From NCBI GenBank assembly GCA_018711815.1, contig DVHU01000099.1, positions 1-64,000 on the forward strand: a DNA stretch of 64,000 nucleotides. The letters are read 5' to 3'. The DNA is from Candidatus Egerieimonas intestinavium (GTDB taxonomy: Bacteria > Bacillota > Clostridia > Lachnospirales > Lachnospiraceae). The notes beneath the pieces are model-generated. The model searched no databases. It was not told the origin of the DNA and was given only the letters and a program-made list of their open reading frames with translations. Shown one piece after another: positions 25,672 through 34,102 of the stretch (the first letter of the stretch is position 1; the number at the start of each line of letters is the position of its first letter). A program made the position numbers and the translations under genes.

Positions 25672-26454
25672 ATGATTTTTGAGAGCCATGCACATTACGA
25701 CGATGAGGCTTTTGACGGGGACAGGGAGGAGCTTTTGCATAGCCTCTCTGCCCAGGGGGTGGGAACCGTGATCAATGTGGCGGCCAGCGTGGACGGCATA
25801 GAGAGCACCGTGAGACTGGCCGAAGAATACCCCTTTGTCTATGCCGCCGTGGGCGTGCATCCGGACGAGGTGGGGGAGATGGATCAGGGAACCCTGGAGC
25901 GGATGCGCCGGCTGGCCCGGGAGGATAAGGTGGTGGCCATCGGAGAGATAGGCCTGGACTACTACTGGGATAAGGAAAAGCATGAGCTGCAGAAGGAATG
26001 GTTTCGCCGGCAGCTGGATGTGGCCCGGCAGGAGAAGCTGCCCTTTATCATCCACAGCCGGGAGGCGGCGGCGGACACCCTGCAGGTGGCCCGGGAGGAG
26101 AGAGTCGGGGAAATCGGCGGAGTGGTACACTGCTTCTCCTACGGCGTGGAGCTGGCCCGGGAATATCTGAATATGGGGCTGTATCTGGGCATTGGAGGCG
26201 TGGTCACCTTCAAGAACGCCCGGAAATTAAAGGAAGTGGCGGAGTACGCTCCCCTTTCCGCCCTGCTGCTGGAGACGGACAGCCCGTATCTGGCTCCGGT
26301 GCCCCATCGGGGCAAGAGAAATGATTCCGGCAACCTTCCCCTGGTGGCACAGGCCATCGGGGAAATCAAAGGAATTTCGCCGGAGGAGGTCATCCGGGTC
26401 ACAGAGGAAAATGGCCGGAGGCTGTTTTACAAAATAGATAAAAACGGAAAGTAA
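25672..26454 (+). CDS. tatD: TatD-family metal-dependent DNase
   Basis: The 260-residue TIM-barrel hydrolase has metal ligands in ESHAHYDDEAF (HxH), the Glu in AIGEIGLDYYWD, His in IIHSREA and HCFSYG, and Asp in LLLETDSPYLAPVPHRG. TatD enzymes are 3'-5' exonucleases tied to DNA repair. In many Firmicutes tatD lies near metG, as here, with the ATPase gene in between. Ribosome site GAGGAAA precedes the ATG. Confidence 0.95.
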   Translation: MIFESHAHYDDEAFDGDREELLHSLSAQGVGTVINVAASVDGIESTVRLAEEYPFVYAAVGVHPDEVGEMDQGTLERMRRLAREDKVVAIGEIGLDYYWDKEKHELQKEWFRRQLDVARQEKLPFIIHSREAAADTLQVAREERVGEIGGVVHCFSYGVELAREYLNMGLYLGIGGVVTFKNARKLKEVAEYAPLSALLLETDSPYLAPVPHRGKRNDSGNLPLVAQAIGEIKGISPEEVIRVTEENGRRLFYKIDKNGK

Positions 26455-26462
26455 GAGCTTCA

Positions 26463-26491
26463 TTGACATCTTGTATACCGATTGGTATAAT
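26463..26491 (+). promoter_or_regulatory. TetR-gene promoter with overlapping palindromic operator
   Basis: TTGACA (26463-26468), 17 bases, TATAAT (26486-26491). The perfect palindrome TATACCGATTGGTATA (26474-26489) fills the spacer and overlaps the -10, so the downstream TetR protein very probably represses itself. Confidence 0.82.
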
Positions 26492-26511
26492 AGAGCAAAG
26501 GAGTGAATGCC

Positions 26512-27087
26512 ATGGACAACAGGGAAGCAATTTTAAATCAGGCCCTTCATCTGTTCTACGCCCGGGGCTACGACGCTGTGGGAGTTCAGGAGATCGTGGA
26601 CGCCGCAGGAGTCACCAAGCCCACCTTATACTACTATTTCGGCAGTAAGCGGGGACTTCTGGAGACGCTGCTCAAGGGCCGGTGCGAGAAGCTGGAGGAG
26701 GAGATGCGGCAGGTGGTATTTGCCGAGGAAGAGCTTCCCCGGGTACTTTACCAGGTGGCCCGCCATTATCTGGACTTTGCCTGCAGAAATATGGAATTTT
26801 ATCTGCTGCTGCTGGGACTTTTCTATTCCGGACGGCAGAGCGACGGCTACCAGGCGGTAAGCCCCCTCATCGAGCGGTTTCATCAACAGATCGTGGGAAT
26901 ATTTGAGCGGTTTTCCCGGCAGCTGGGAAATATGCGCGGCCGCCAGCGGGAGTTTGCGGTGGGCTTTCTCGGGGTGATGGACCACCATTTTCTGATGGTA
27001 AGTCACAGCAGCCAGGGGGAGGTTCAGATTTCTGACAGCCAGGTGTATGAGATTGTTCATCAGTTCATGTACGGCATTTACACCTAA
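26512..27087 (+). CDS. TetR/AcrR-family transcriptional regulator
   Basis: Start at ATG 26512, eight bases after AAAGGAG; GTG 26503 is inside the ribosome site. The 191-residue protein has the TetR DNA-binding domain at its N-terminus (AILNQALHLFYARGYDAVGVQEIVDAAGVTKPTLYYYFGSK in outline, residues 5-48) and a helical ligand domain. Effector unknown. It heads a same-strand run with a GH13 enzyme gene, glgB and a hydrolase gene, which it may co-regulate. Confidence 0.92.
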   Translation: MDNREAILNQALHLFYARGYDAVGVQEIVDAAGVTKPTLYYYFGSKRGLLETLLKGRCEKLEEEMRQVVFAEEELPRVLYQVARHYLDFACRNMEFYLLLLGLFYSGRQSDGYQAVSPLIERFHQQIVGIFERFSRQLGNMRGRQREFAVGFLGVMDHHFLMVSHSSQGEVQISDSQVYEIVHQFMYGIYT

Positions 27088-27110
27088 GCAGAATAATGGA
27101 GGAAGCTTTT

Positions 27111-28493
27111 ATGGGAAAATGGTATGAGGAGGCGGTGTTTTATCACATGTATCCCCTGGGGATGACGGGGGCGCCTTTTGAAAATAGACAGGAGCAGGTG
27201 ACGCACCGGTTTGCGGAGCTCATGGACTGGCTGCCCCACGTGGCAGATCTGGGCTGTACGGCCATCTACATCGGCCCCCTGTTTGAGTCCAGCACCCACG
27301 GCTATGACACCAGGGACTACAAGCTGGTGGACCGCCGCCTGGGAGACAACGAGGATTTCAAAGCTTTTGTTAAAAAGGCCCATGACTTAGGCATACGGAT
27401 TGTGGTGGACGGGGTGTTTAACCACACGGGCCGTGAATTTTTCGCCTTTCGGGATATTCAGCAAAATCGGGAGGGCTCTCCCTACTGCGGCTGGTACAAG
27501 GGGCTTTGGTTCGGGGGAAATAATTGCTACAACGACGGATTTTCTTACGAGGCCTGGAGGGGCTGCAATGAGCTGGTGAAGCTGAATCTCTGGGAGTCGG
27601 CGGTGCAGGAATATCTCTTTGGCGTCATTGATTTCTGGGTGCAGGAATTTGACATCGACGGAATCCGTCTGGACTGCGCCGATCAGCTGGAGTTCTTCTT
27701 CATGGAGGAGCTGCGCAGAAGAGCCCCGGGCTGGAAGGAGGACTTCTGGCTAATGGGCGAGGTAATCCACGGGGATTACAGCCGCTGGTGCAATGATAAG
27801 ATGCTCCACTCGGTGACTAACTATGAGCTGTGGAAGGGCTTGTACTCTGGGCATAACACCCACAATTATTTTGAGATTGCCCACACTATCCGCCGCCAGT
27901 TCGGGGATCCCTGGGGCAATCGGGGAATTTACGAGGGCTGCAGGCTGTATACCTTCTCGGAGAACCACGATGTGAACCGCCTGGCCAGCGAGCTTACGGT
28001 TTTCGCCCACACGCTGCCTGTGTATACGCTGGTGTATTTTCTGCCGGGAATTCCTTCCCTGTACTACGGCTCGGAATTTGGGCTGGAGGGAAAGAAAAAC
28101 GGACCGGACGACAGTCCCATGCGTCCCCGGATTGAGATTTCCAGGATGCTTGAGGAAAATCCGCATCCGGAGCTCACAGACTGGATCCGGCAGCTGGGAA
28201 AAATTCACCGGGAGCATCCGGCGGCTGCCTATGGAACTTACAAAGAGCTGGTGCTGACTAACTGCCAGTACGCCTTCGCCAGAACCCTGGAGGAGGACGG
28301 CCTGGTGGTGGCGGTCAACTGCGATGAGAACAGCGGGGCGGCCATTGAGGTGCCCGTGCCCTCCCAGAACCTGTGTTACCGGGACGCGCTGACCGGGGAG
28401 GAGTGTTCCCAGGAGAACGGGAAGCTGTTGGTGGAGCTTCCGGCAGCGGGATGCCGGATATTGGAAGGGATAGCAAAAGGAGAAGCGTTATGA
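27111..28493 (+). CDS. GH13 alpha-amylase-family glycoside hydrolase
   Basis: Start at ATG 27111 after GGAGGAAGC; an upstream in-frame ATG overlaps that site. The 460-residue enzyme shows the four conserved GH13 regions: VVDGVFNHTG, GIRLDCADQL (nucleophile Asp), LMGEVIHGDY (acid/base Glu) and FSENHDVNR. No signal peptide, so it acts in the cytoplasm, on maltodextrins or glycogen pieces most likely. Its stop overlaps the glgB start by four bases (ATGA). Confidence 0.92.
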   Translation: MGKWYEEAVFYHMYPLGMTGAPFENRQEQVTHRFAELMDWLPHVADLGCTAIYIGPLFESSTHGYDTRDYKLVDRRLGDNEDFKAFVKKAHDLGIRIVVDGVFNHTGREFFAFRDIQQNREGSPYCGWYKGLWFGGNNCYNDGFSYEAWRGCNELVKLNLWESAVQEYLFGVIDFWVQEFDIDGIRLDCADQLEFFFMEELRRRAPGWKEDFWLMGEVIHGDYSRWCNDKMLHSVTNYELWKGLYSGHNTHNYFEIAHTIRRQFGDPWGNRGIYEGCRLYTFSENHDVNRLASELTVFAHTLPVYTLVYFLPGIPSLYYGSEFGLEGKKNGPDDSPMRPRIEISRMLEENPHPELTDWIRQLGKIHREHPAAAYGTYKELVLTNCQYAFARTLEEDGLVVAVNCDENSGAAIEVPVPSQNLCYRDALTGEECSQENGKLLVELPAAGCRILEGIAKGEAL

Positions 28494-30394
28494 AGAAAAA
28501 ATATGTATTCGGGGATTTAGATCAATATCTGTTTGGACAGGGAACCCACTACGATATCTATAAAAAGCTGGGCGCCCATGTGATGACCAAGGGAAAGAAA
28601 AAGGGCGTATATTTTGCCGTCTGGGCTCCCAATGCGGAGGCGGTGTCCGTGGTGGGCGAGTTCAACGATTGGGAGGAGGAAGCCAATCCCCTGGATAAGG
28701 TGGGGCCCATCGGCGTGTACGAAACATTTGTGCCGGGAGCCAAGCTGGGGCAGCTGTATAAATTTTGCATCACTGCCCGGGACGGCAGAAAGCTCTACAA
28801 AGCAGATCCCTATGCCACCAGCGGAGAGATGAGGCCCGGGACCGCCTCGAAAATCGCGGATATTTCTAAGTTTAAGTGGAGCGACGGCAAGTGGCTGGAG
28901 GCCCGGGCGGCCTGGGATCATAAGGAGCAGCCCATGTCCATCTATGAGGTTCACATGGGCTCCTGGATGAAGCATCCCGCCAACGACGAAGATCCTGACG
29001 GCTTCTACAGCTACCGGGAGTTCGCCCATGCCATCGCGGAGTATGTAAAGCGCATGGGATACACTCACGTGGAGCTCATGGGCATTGCGGAGCATCCCTT
29101 TGACGGCTCCTGGGGCTATCAGGTGACCGGCTACTACGCTCCCACCTCCCGGTACGGAAAACCGGAGGATTTCAAATATTTGGTAAACTACCTGCACCGG
29201 AATAAGATCGGTGTGATCCTGGACTGGGTGCCGGCCCATTTTCCCAAGGACGCCCACGGGCTGGCGGAGTTTGACGGGACTTGCATTTACGAGCATCAGG
29301 ATCCCCGCCAGGGGGAGCATCCCGACTGGGGAACGAAAATTTTCAATTACGGAAAGCCGGAGGTAAAGAACTTCCTGCTGGCCAACGCCCTCTACTGGGT
29401 GGAGGAGTTCCATGTGGACGGCCTGCGGGTGGATGCGGTGGCGTCCATGCTGTACCTGGATTACGGAAAGCAGGACGGCCAGTGGGTGGCCAACAAGTAC
29501 GGCGGAAATCAGAATCTGGAGGCCATCGAGTTCTTCAAGCACTTAAATTCCTGCCTGCTGGGAAGAAATCCCGGGGCGGTGATGATTGCGGAGGAGTCCA
29601 CAGCCTGGCCCAAGGTGACGGGAAAGGTGGAGGATGACGGCCTGGGATTCTCCCTGAAGTGGAACATGGGATGGATGCACGACTTCCTGGAGTACATGAA
29701 GCTAGATCCCTATTTCCGCAAGTACAATCATAACAAGATGACCTTCTCCATGACCTACGCCTACAGCGAGAATTATATTCTGGTGCTGTCCCACGACGAA
29801 GTGGTGCATCTGAAGTGCTCGATGATCAACAAGATGCCCGGCTACCTGGATGATAAATTTGAAAACCTTAAGACCGGGTACGGCTACATGGCCGGCCATC
29901 CCGGCAAGAAGCTGCTGTTCATGGGTCAGGAATTCGGCCAGCTCCAGGAGTGGAGCGAGGCCCGGGAGCTGGACTGGTATCTGCTCAAGGAGGAGAAACA
30001 TCAGCTGCTGCAGGACTTTGTCCGGGATATGCTGCACCTGTACAAAAAATATCCGGCTCTCTACGCCGGGGATCACGATCCCCAGTCCTTCCAGTGGATT
30101 AATGCCAACGACGGGGACAGAAGCATCTACAGCTTTGTGCGGATGTCGCCCACGGGCAGGAATAACCTGCTCTTCGTGTGCAATTTTACCCCGGTGGAGC
30201 GCAGCGATTACCGGGTGGGCGTGCCCAGGAGGAAACAGTACCAGCTGATTATGAACAGCGCGGATCCGGTCTACGGCGGAAAATATGCCCGGGAACAGGT
30301 GATTTATAAGGCGGAGAAAAAGGAGTGCGACGGAAAAACCTACTCCATCGGCTACGATCTGCCGCCTCTGTCGGTGGCTGTGTTTAAGTTCTAA
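28490..30394 (+). CDS. glgB: 1,4-alpha-glucan branching enzyme
   Basis: Start at ATG 28490 (MKKKYVFGDLDQYLFGQGTHYDIYKKLGAH), after AAAAGGAGAAG; the frame extends further upstream only inside the previous gene. The 634-residue protein has an N-terminal CBM48 (VYFAVWAPNAEAVSVVGEFNDW), the GH13 catalytic domain with GLRVDAVASMLYLDYG (nucleophile), AEESTAWP (acid/base) and LSHDEVVH, and a C-terminal beta domain. It makes the alpha-1,6 branches of glycogen. The other glycogen genes (glgC, glgA, glgP) are not in the window. Confidence 0.95.
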   Translation: MKKKYVFGDLDQYLFGQGTHYDIYKKLGAHVMTKGKKKGVYFAVWAPNAEAVSVVGEFNDWEEEANPLDKVGPIGVYETFVPGAKLGQLYKFCITARDGRKLYKADPYATSGEMRPGTASKIADISKFKWSDGKWLEARAAWDHKEQPMSIYEVHMGSWMKHPANDEDPDGFYSYREFAHAIAEYVKRMGYTHVELMGIAEHPFDGSWGYQVTGYYAPTSRYGKPEDFKYLVNYLHRNKIGVILDWVPAHFPKDAHGLAEFDGTCIYEHQDPRQGEHPDWGTKIFNYGKPEVKNFLLANALYWVEEFHVDGLRVDAVASMLYLDYGKQDGQWVANKYGGNQNLEAIEFFKHLNSCLLGRNPGAVMIAEESTAWPKVTGKVEDDGLGFSLKWNMGWMHDFLEYMKLDPYFRKYNHNKMTFSMTYAYSENYILVLSHDEVVHLKCSMINKMPGYLDDKFENLKTGYGYMAGHPGKKLLFMGQEFGQLQEWSEARELDWYLLKEEKHQLLQDFVRDMLHLYKKYPALYAGDHDPQSFQWINANDGDRSIYSFVRMSPTGRNNLLFVCNFTPVERSDYRVGVPRRKQYQLIMNSADPVYGGKYAREQVIYKAEKKECDGKTYSIGYDLPPLSVAVFKF

Positions 30395-30406
30395 GAGGAG
30401 CTTGTC

Positions 30407-31255
30407 ATGGAAAAATATAGGGCGGCCCTGCTGCAGATGGATTCCGGGCCTGACATGGAGAAGAATAAAGAACAGGTCGAAAGGCTTATAACCGAGGCGG
30501 CCCAGAGGGGAGCAACTCTGGCGCTGCTGCCAGAGACCTGGGACTATATTGGCCGGGATATGGCCGGACACGGGCAGCCCATCCCTGGATCCGCCAGCGA
30601 ATTTTTGCGGGGGCAGGCCCAAAAACACGGGATTTATCTTCTGGGAGGCAGCTGCAGTGAGGCGGCTGAGGACGGGAAGATCTACAATACCTCCTTATTT
30701 TATTCTCCCCAGGGAGAACTTTTGGGGAAATATCAAAAAACCCATCTCTTTGACGTGGATATCTCCGGGGAAAATGGGGAAGTGGGCTATCAGGAGTCGG
30801 CGGAGGTGCTTCCGGGCCGGGAGCTGGTGACTGTGGATACGGAGCTTGGAAGTGTAGGCATGTCTGTCTGCTACGATCTGCGTTTCCCGGAGCTGTACCG
30901 GCTTCAGACCCTGGCCGGGGCTAAGATCCTGGCGGTGGCGGCCAATTTTACCCACGCCACCGGGGAGGCCCACTGGGAGCTGCTGCTGCGGGCCAGGGCT
31001 GTGGAGAATTCCTGCTACGTGCTGGCCTGCAACCAGTGCGGACAGAAGGCCGCCTTCAGAAGCTATGGAAATTCCATGGTTATCTCCCCCTGGGGAGAGA
31101 TTCTGGCCCGGGCGGGGGAAAGTCCCTGCTGTCTGACGGCGGAGATTGATCTGGAGCAGGTAGCCCGGGTGCGCCGGGAGCTGCCGTCCCTGAAGAACCG
31201 GAGGGAGGATTTGTACCGGCTGACGCTTCGGCGTGCGGGGACAGAAAATAGATGA
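30407..31255 (+). CDS. Carbon-nitrogen hydrolase (nitrilase superfamily)
   Basis: The 282-residue protein has the Glu-Lys-Cys triad of the superfamily in LALLPETWDY, YQKTHLFDVD and GMSVCYDLRFPELYR. The Nit2/omega-amidase-like branch fits best by motif (KTHLFDVD, CYDLRFPE), which would mean deamidation of alpha-keto acid amides or deaminated glutathione repair, but substrate is not certain. It follows glgB by 12 bases. Confidence 0.88.
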   Translation: MEKYRAALLQMDSGPDMEKNKEQVERLITEAAQRGATLALLPETWDYIGRDMAGHGQPIPGSASEFLRGQAQKHGIYLLGGSCSEAAEDGKIYNTSLFYSPQGELLGKYQKTHLFDVDISGENGEVGYQESAEVLPGRELVTVDTELGSVGMSVCYDLRFPELYRLQTLAGAKILAVAANFTHATGEAHWELLLRARAVENSCYVLACNQCGQKAAFRSYGNSMVISPWGEILARAGESPCCLTAEIDLEQVARVRRELPSLKNRREDLYRLTLRRAGTENR

Positions 31256-31303
31256 TAGTTTGAAGTTTCTTATGCCATAGGAAAAAGGCTGGAGGGGTGC
31301 AAA

Positions 31304-32158
31304 ATGAGCAAAAATTATCGCGCGGAGCTGGTTGGAGCATTTGGGAATCCCATTGATGAAAATCCCACAGGCGTTATGGAGGAGGCTGCTTTTGCGGCGA
31401 AGGGACTGAATTTCAGATATTTGACCGTGAAGGTAGAGAAGGATGATTTGGAAGCCGCCATGAATGGGGTTAAGGCATTTCAAATGAAAGGCATTAATTT
31501 GACGATTCCGCATAAAGTCAATGTCCTTAAGTATCTGGATGAACTCTCGGAGGCCGCGCAGATCATCGGCGCCGTGAATATGGTTGTGAACAGGGACGGA
31601 AAGCTTTGGGGAGAAAATACGGATGGAAAAGGATTTTTAATTTCCCTGAAGAATGAAGGCGTGTCTGTGGAAGATAAGCGGATTGTGATTTTGGGAGCAG
31701 GCGGAGCAGCCAAAGCGATTGGCGTGGAATGTGCGCTGGCGGGGGCGAAGAAAATTACAATCGTTAATAGAAATAAAGAGCGCGGAGAAGCTTTGGCAAA
31801 TCTGATTGCAGAGAAAACAAAGGCTGCTTCTGCGTATGTGGGATGGGATTCTGCTTATCAGGTTGAGCCGGGGACGGATATTTTTATTAATGCCACCTGT
31901 ATCGGATTGTATCCGGATGTCAATAGCAAGCCGGATGTGGATTACAATACGGTGACTCCGTCCATGGTGGTCAGCGACGTCGTGTTTAATGACCCGAATA
32001 CGCTGTTTTTGCAGGAGGCGAAAAAGCGGGGCGCTCATACGATTAATGGATTGGGTATGTTAGTAAACCAGGGAGCTTTGAATTTTACGCTGTGGACAGG
32101 CGTAGAAGCGCCCGTTGAAGTGATGGTGGATACGCTGAAAAAAGAATTTGGCCTGTAG
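31304..32158 (+). CDS. Shikimate/quinate dehydrogenase-like protein (AroE family, atypical substrate site)
   Basis: The 284-residue protein has the AroE fold: substrate-loop Lys in LTIPHKVNVLKYL, Asp in ENTDGKGF, and the nucleotide motif ILGAGGAAKAIGVECALAGAKKITIVNRN. The serines that bind shikimate in true AroE (GxPIxxSxSP near the N-terminus) are replaced by GNPIDENPT, so it may act on another polyol acid. Codon use is visibly more AT-rich than in the neighbours (many GAAAA, TTTAA, GGAAAA codons), hinting at a different origin. No aro genes are adjacent. Confidence 0.85.
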   Translation: MSKNYRAELVGAFGNPIDENPTGVMEEAAFAAKGLNFRYLTVKVEKDDLEAAMNGVKAFQMKGINLTIPHKVNVLKYLDELSEAAQIIGAVNMVVNRDGKLWGENTDGKGFLISLKNEGVSVEDKRIVILGAGGAAKAIGVECALAGAKKITIVNRNKERGEALANLIAEKTKAASAYVGWDSAYQVEPGTDIFINATCIGLYPDVNSKPDVDYNTVTPSMVVSDVVFNDPNTLFLQEAKKRGAHTINGLGMLVNQGALNFTLWTGVEAPVEVMVDTLKKEFGL

Positions 32159-32233
32159 TGGCCTGATATCCGATGACCATCCTGCCTATACACTAAAAAA
32201 TAATTCATATTTTGGAAAATTTTCTGTTACCCC

Positions 32234-32262
32234 TTGACGTGAGCGGGAAAAAAGGGTATTGT
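32234..32262 (+). promoter_or_regulatory. Promoter of the SAM riboswitch-metK transcript
   Basis: TTGACG (32234-32239), 17 bases, TATTGT (32257-32262). Confidence 0.65.
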
Positions 32263-32290
32263 TGTGCGTAGCAATAGAATAGCCAGTTTC

Positions 32291-32388
32291 TCTTATTCAG
32301 AGTGGTGGAGGTACATAGGACCTGTGAAGCCACGGCAACCCCGTGAAACGGAAGGTGCCAACCTGAGCGAGCGTATCGAACAATAAGG
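32291..32388 (+). promoter_or_regulatory. SAM-I (S-box) riboswitch
   Basis: Strongly recognisable: CTTATTCAGAGTGGTGGAGG at the 5' end, GTGAAGCCACGGCAACC in the core, CGGAAGGTGCCAACCTG, and the closing GAACAATAAG pairing with CTTATT. High S-adenosylmethionine should stop transcription before metK, giving product feedback. Confidence 0.95.
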
Positions 32389-32414
32389 GGATTTGATAGA
32401 AGTAGATTTATTAA

Positions 32415-32444
32415 GTCCGCCTTATGAAGAGGCGGGCTTTTCTG
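32415..32444 (+). terminator. SAM riboswitch terminator
   Basis: GTCCGCCT pairs with AGGCGGGC (one G-T pair) and is followed by TTTTCT. It lies between the aptamer and metK. Confidence 0.8.
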
Positions 32445-32470
32445 TTAAGCAAATTGCAAAGGAGAAAAGT

Positions 32471-33661
32471 ATGGAAAAATTATTATTTACCTCTGAATCA
32501 GTAACTGAAGGTCATCCGGACAAAATCTGCGACGCCATTTCCGACGCGGTTCTGGACGCTCTGATGGAGCAGGATCCCATGAGCCGCGTGGCCTGCGAGA
32601 CAGCTATCACCACCGGCCTGGTGCTGGTGATGGGGGAGATTACCACCAGCGCTTACGTGGATATCCAGAAGATTGTCCGGGATACGGTGCGGGAAATCGG
32701 CTACACCCGGGGAAAATTTGGCTTCGACGCTGACAACTGCGGCGTGATCACCGCCATTGACGAGCAGTCCGCGGACATCGCCATGGGCGTGGATAAGGCC
32801 CTGGAGGCTAAGGAGCACACCATGAGCGATGAGGAGCTGGGAGCCATCGGAGCCGGAGACCAGGGAATGATGTTCGGCTACGCCACCAACGAGACCGAGG
32901 AGTACATGCCCTATCCCATCGCCCTGGCCCACAAGCTGGCCCGCCGGCTGACTGAGGTGAGAAAGAACGGAACTCTGCCCTATCTGCGCCCGGACGGCAA
33001 GAGCCAGGTGACTGTGGAGTACAATGAGGAGGGCAAGCCTGTGCGCCTGGACGCAGTGGTGCTGTCCACCCAGCACGACCCGGAGGTGAGCCAGGAGCAG
33101 ATTCACGCGGATGTGAAAAAACATATTTTTGACCAGGTGCTGCCCGCGGATCTGGTGGATGGGGAGACGAAGTTCTTTATTAACCCCACCGGCCGTTTCG
33201 TGATCGGAGGCCCCCACGGGGACAGCGGTTTGACCGGAAGAAAGATCATCGTGGACACCTACGGCGGAATGGCGCGCCACGGCGGCGGAGCCTTCTCCGG
33301 CAAGGACTGCACTAAGGTAGACCGCTCCGCGGCTTACGCGGCCCGCTATGCGGCCAAAAATATCGTGGCTGCCGGACTGGCAGACAAGTGCGAGATTCAG
33401 CTCTCCTACGCCATCGGTGTGGCAAATCCCACCTCTGTGCGGGTGGAGACCTTTGGAACCGGAAAGCTGCCGGATGTGAAGCTGGTGGAGATTGTGCGCA
33501 AGAACTTTGACCTGCGCCCGGCGGGATTCATCAAGATGCTGGATCTGCGCCGCCCCATCTATAAGCAGACCGCGGCTTACGGCCATTTCGGAAGAAACGA
33601 CCTGGACCTGCCCTGGGAGAAGCTGGATAAGGCGGAGGACTTAAAGAAATACTTGGCATAA
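32471..33661 (+). CDS. metK: S-adenosylmethionine synthetase
   Basis: Start at ATG 32471 ([19 protein letters not shown]) after AAAGGAG; the longer frame runs back through the riboswitch terminator. The 396-residue enzyme has [49 protein letters not shown] and the P-loop-like [16 protein letters not shown]. It forms SAM from methionine and ATP. Confidence 0.98.
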   Translation: MEKLLFTSESVTEGHPDKICDAISDAVLDALMEQDPMSRVACETAITTGLVLVMGEITTSAYVDIQKIVRDTVREIGYTRGKFGFDADNCGVITAIDEQSADIAMGVDKALEAKEHTMSDEELGAIGAGDQGMMFGYATNETEEYMPYPIALAHKLARRLTEVRKNGTLPYLRPDGKSQVTVEYNEEGKPVRLDAVVLSTQHDPEVSQEQIHADVKKHIFDQVLPADLVDGETKFFINPTGRFVIGGPHGDSGLTGRKIIVDTYGGMARHGGGAFSGKDCTKVDRSAAYAARYAAKNIVAAGLADKCEIQLSYAIGVANPTSVRVETFGTGKLPDVKLVEIVRKNFDLRPAGFIKMLDLRRPIYKQTAAYGHFGRNDLDLPWEKLDKAEDLKKYLA

Positions 33662-33708
33662 GTTAAGAATGAAAATGCCATCGGTGTGTTATGAACAAGA
33701 CAAAGATG

Positions 33709-33717
33709 TGCTATACT
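33709..33717 (+). promoter_or_regulatory. Extended -10 promoter of the small hydrophobic peptide mRNA
   Basis: TGCTATACT is an extended -10; the -35 is poor (TTATGA at 17 bases). Transcription would start near 33724, exactly at the left arm of the inverted repeat. Confidence 0.55.
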
Positions 33718-33752
33718 CTCTCTAAGGAAACCAGAGAGCCAAAGGCGGCTTA

Positions 33753-33804
33753 CCCTCCTGCTTTAGGGAGGGGCTAACCCTCCAGACCAAAGCGGAAAGG
33801 AGGG
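33753..33804 (+). promoter_or_regulatory. Ribosome-site-masking hairpins of the small-peptide mRNA
   Basis: CCCTCC (33753-33758) pairs with GGGAGG (33766-33771), and a second CCCTCC (33778-33783) pairs with the Shine-Dalgarno GGAGGG (33799-33804). Translation of the peptide should be off unless this second hairpin opens. Confidence 0.6.
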
Positions 33805-33812
33805 CGTTGTCA

Positions 33813-33908
33813 ATGAATATTACATATCCTGACTTAATTCAGTTTTGTGTGTTTGTTGTCGCCCTTGTAAGTCTGTGCTATCAGATTTTCAAGGATAAAA
33901 GAAAGTAG
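33813..33908 (+). CDS. 31-residue hydrophobic peptide, probable type I toxin (holin-like)
   Basis: The gene encodes a short acidic/polar start (MNITYPDLIQ), one membrane helix (FCVFVVALVSLCYQIF, about residues 11-26) and a basic tail (KDKRK). This is the layout of type I toxins of the TxpA/BsrG/Fst and putative holin-like-toxin kind, which insert in the membrane. It is too short for most gene callers. A full AAGGAGG site sits nine bases before the ATG but is masked by a hairpin. A probable antisense RNA converges on its 3' end. Function is inferred from layout; I know of no experiment on this sequence. Confidence 0.7.
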   Translation: MNITYPDLIQFCVFVVALVSLCYQIFKDKRK

Positions 33909-33994
33909 CCGCCACTACTGCAATAGTGACGGCCGACGCTGAAAAGCGTTATCCAAACTATCGAGGGTAGGCCGCTTCTCTGGTTTCCCCTTCT
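33900..33994 (-). ncRNA. Probable antisense RNA (antitoxin) of the small-peptide locus
   Basis: A minus-strand promoter lies at 34029-34001 and would start RNA near 33994. The RNA runs through the right inverted-repeat arm, then a small GAAA-type stem (CGCTTTTCAGCG), then the hairpin GCCGTCACTATTGCAGTAGTGGCGGC (described as stem arms at 33910-33935), whose minus-strand exit CTACTTTCTTTT is T-rich enough for termination. Length about 90-95 bases. It would overlap the 3' part of the toxin mRNA and carries a CCCTC able to pair with the toxin ribosome site. Confidence 0.55.
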
Positions 33995-34000
33995 ATTGTT

Positions 34001-34029
34001 AATATATCACATTTGCCAGTAAGATGCAA
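34001..34029 (-). promoter_or_regulatory. Antisense promoter of the small-peptide locus
   Basis: On the minus strand TTGCAT (34029-34024), 17 bases, TATATT (34006-34001): a better promoter than that of the toxin, as is usual for type I antitoxins. Confidence 0.65.
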
Positions 34030-34102
34030 GCACCACTGTGCATTTGCAAAAACAAAGAAATATTTGACGTAAGTTGAGAGAAAAGAAAAGCGGGGAAAGG
34101 GC

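Larger units (their letters stand above)
33726..33988. repeat. Inverted repeat bracketing the small-peptide locus
   Basis: Left arm 33726-33757: GGAAACCAGAGA, seven extra bases, GCGGCTTACCCTC. Right arm 33963-33988 is the reverse complement: GAGGGTAGGCCGC, one base, TCTCTGGTTTCC. Twenty-four of 25 compared positions match. Because promoters face inward from both sides, the two transcripts begin with nearly the same leader. Confidence 0.85.

Noticed and set aside
28373-28489. Upstream extension of glgB
   Set aside because: It lies in another frame of the previous GH13 gene; ATG 28490 has the ribosome site and overlaps the stop by four bases.
32393-32470. Upstream extension of metK through the riboswitch region
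   Set aside because: The extra codons cover the terminator of the SAM riboswitch; the ATG at 32471 has the ribosome site and the conserved N-terminus.
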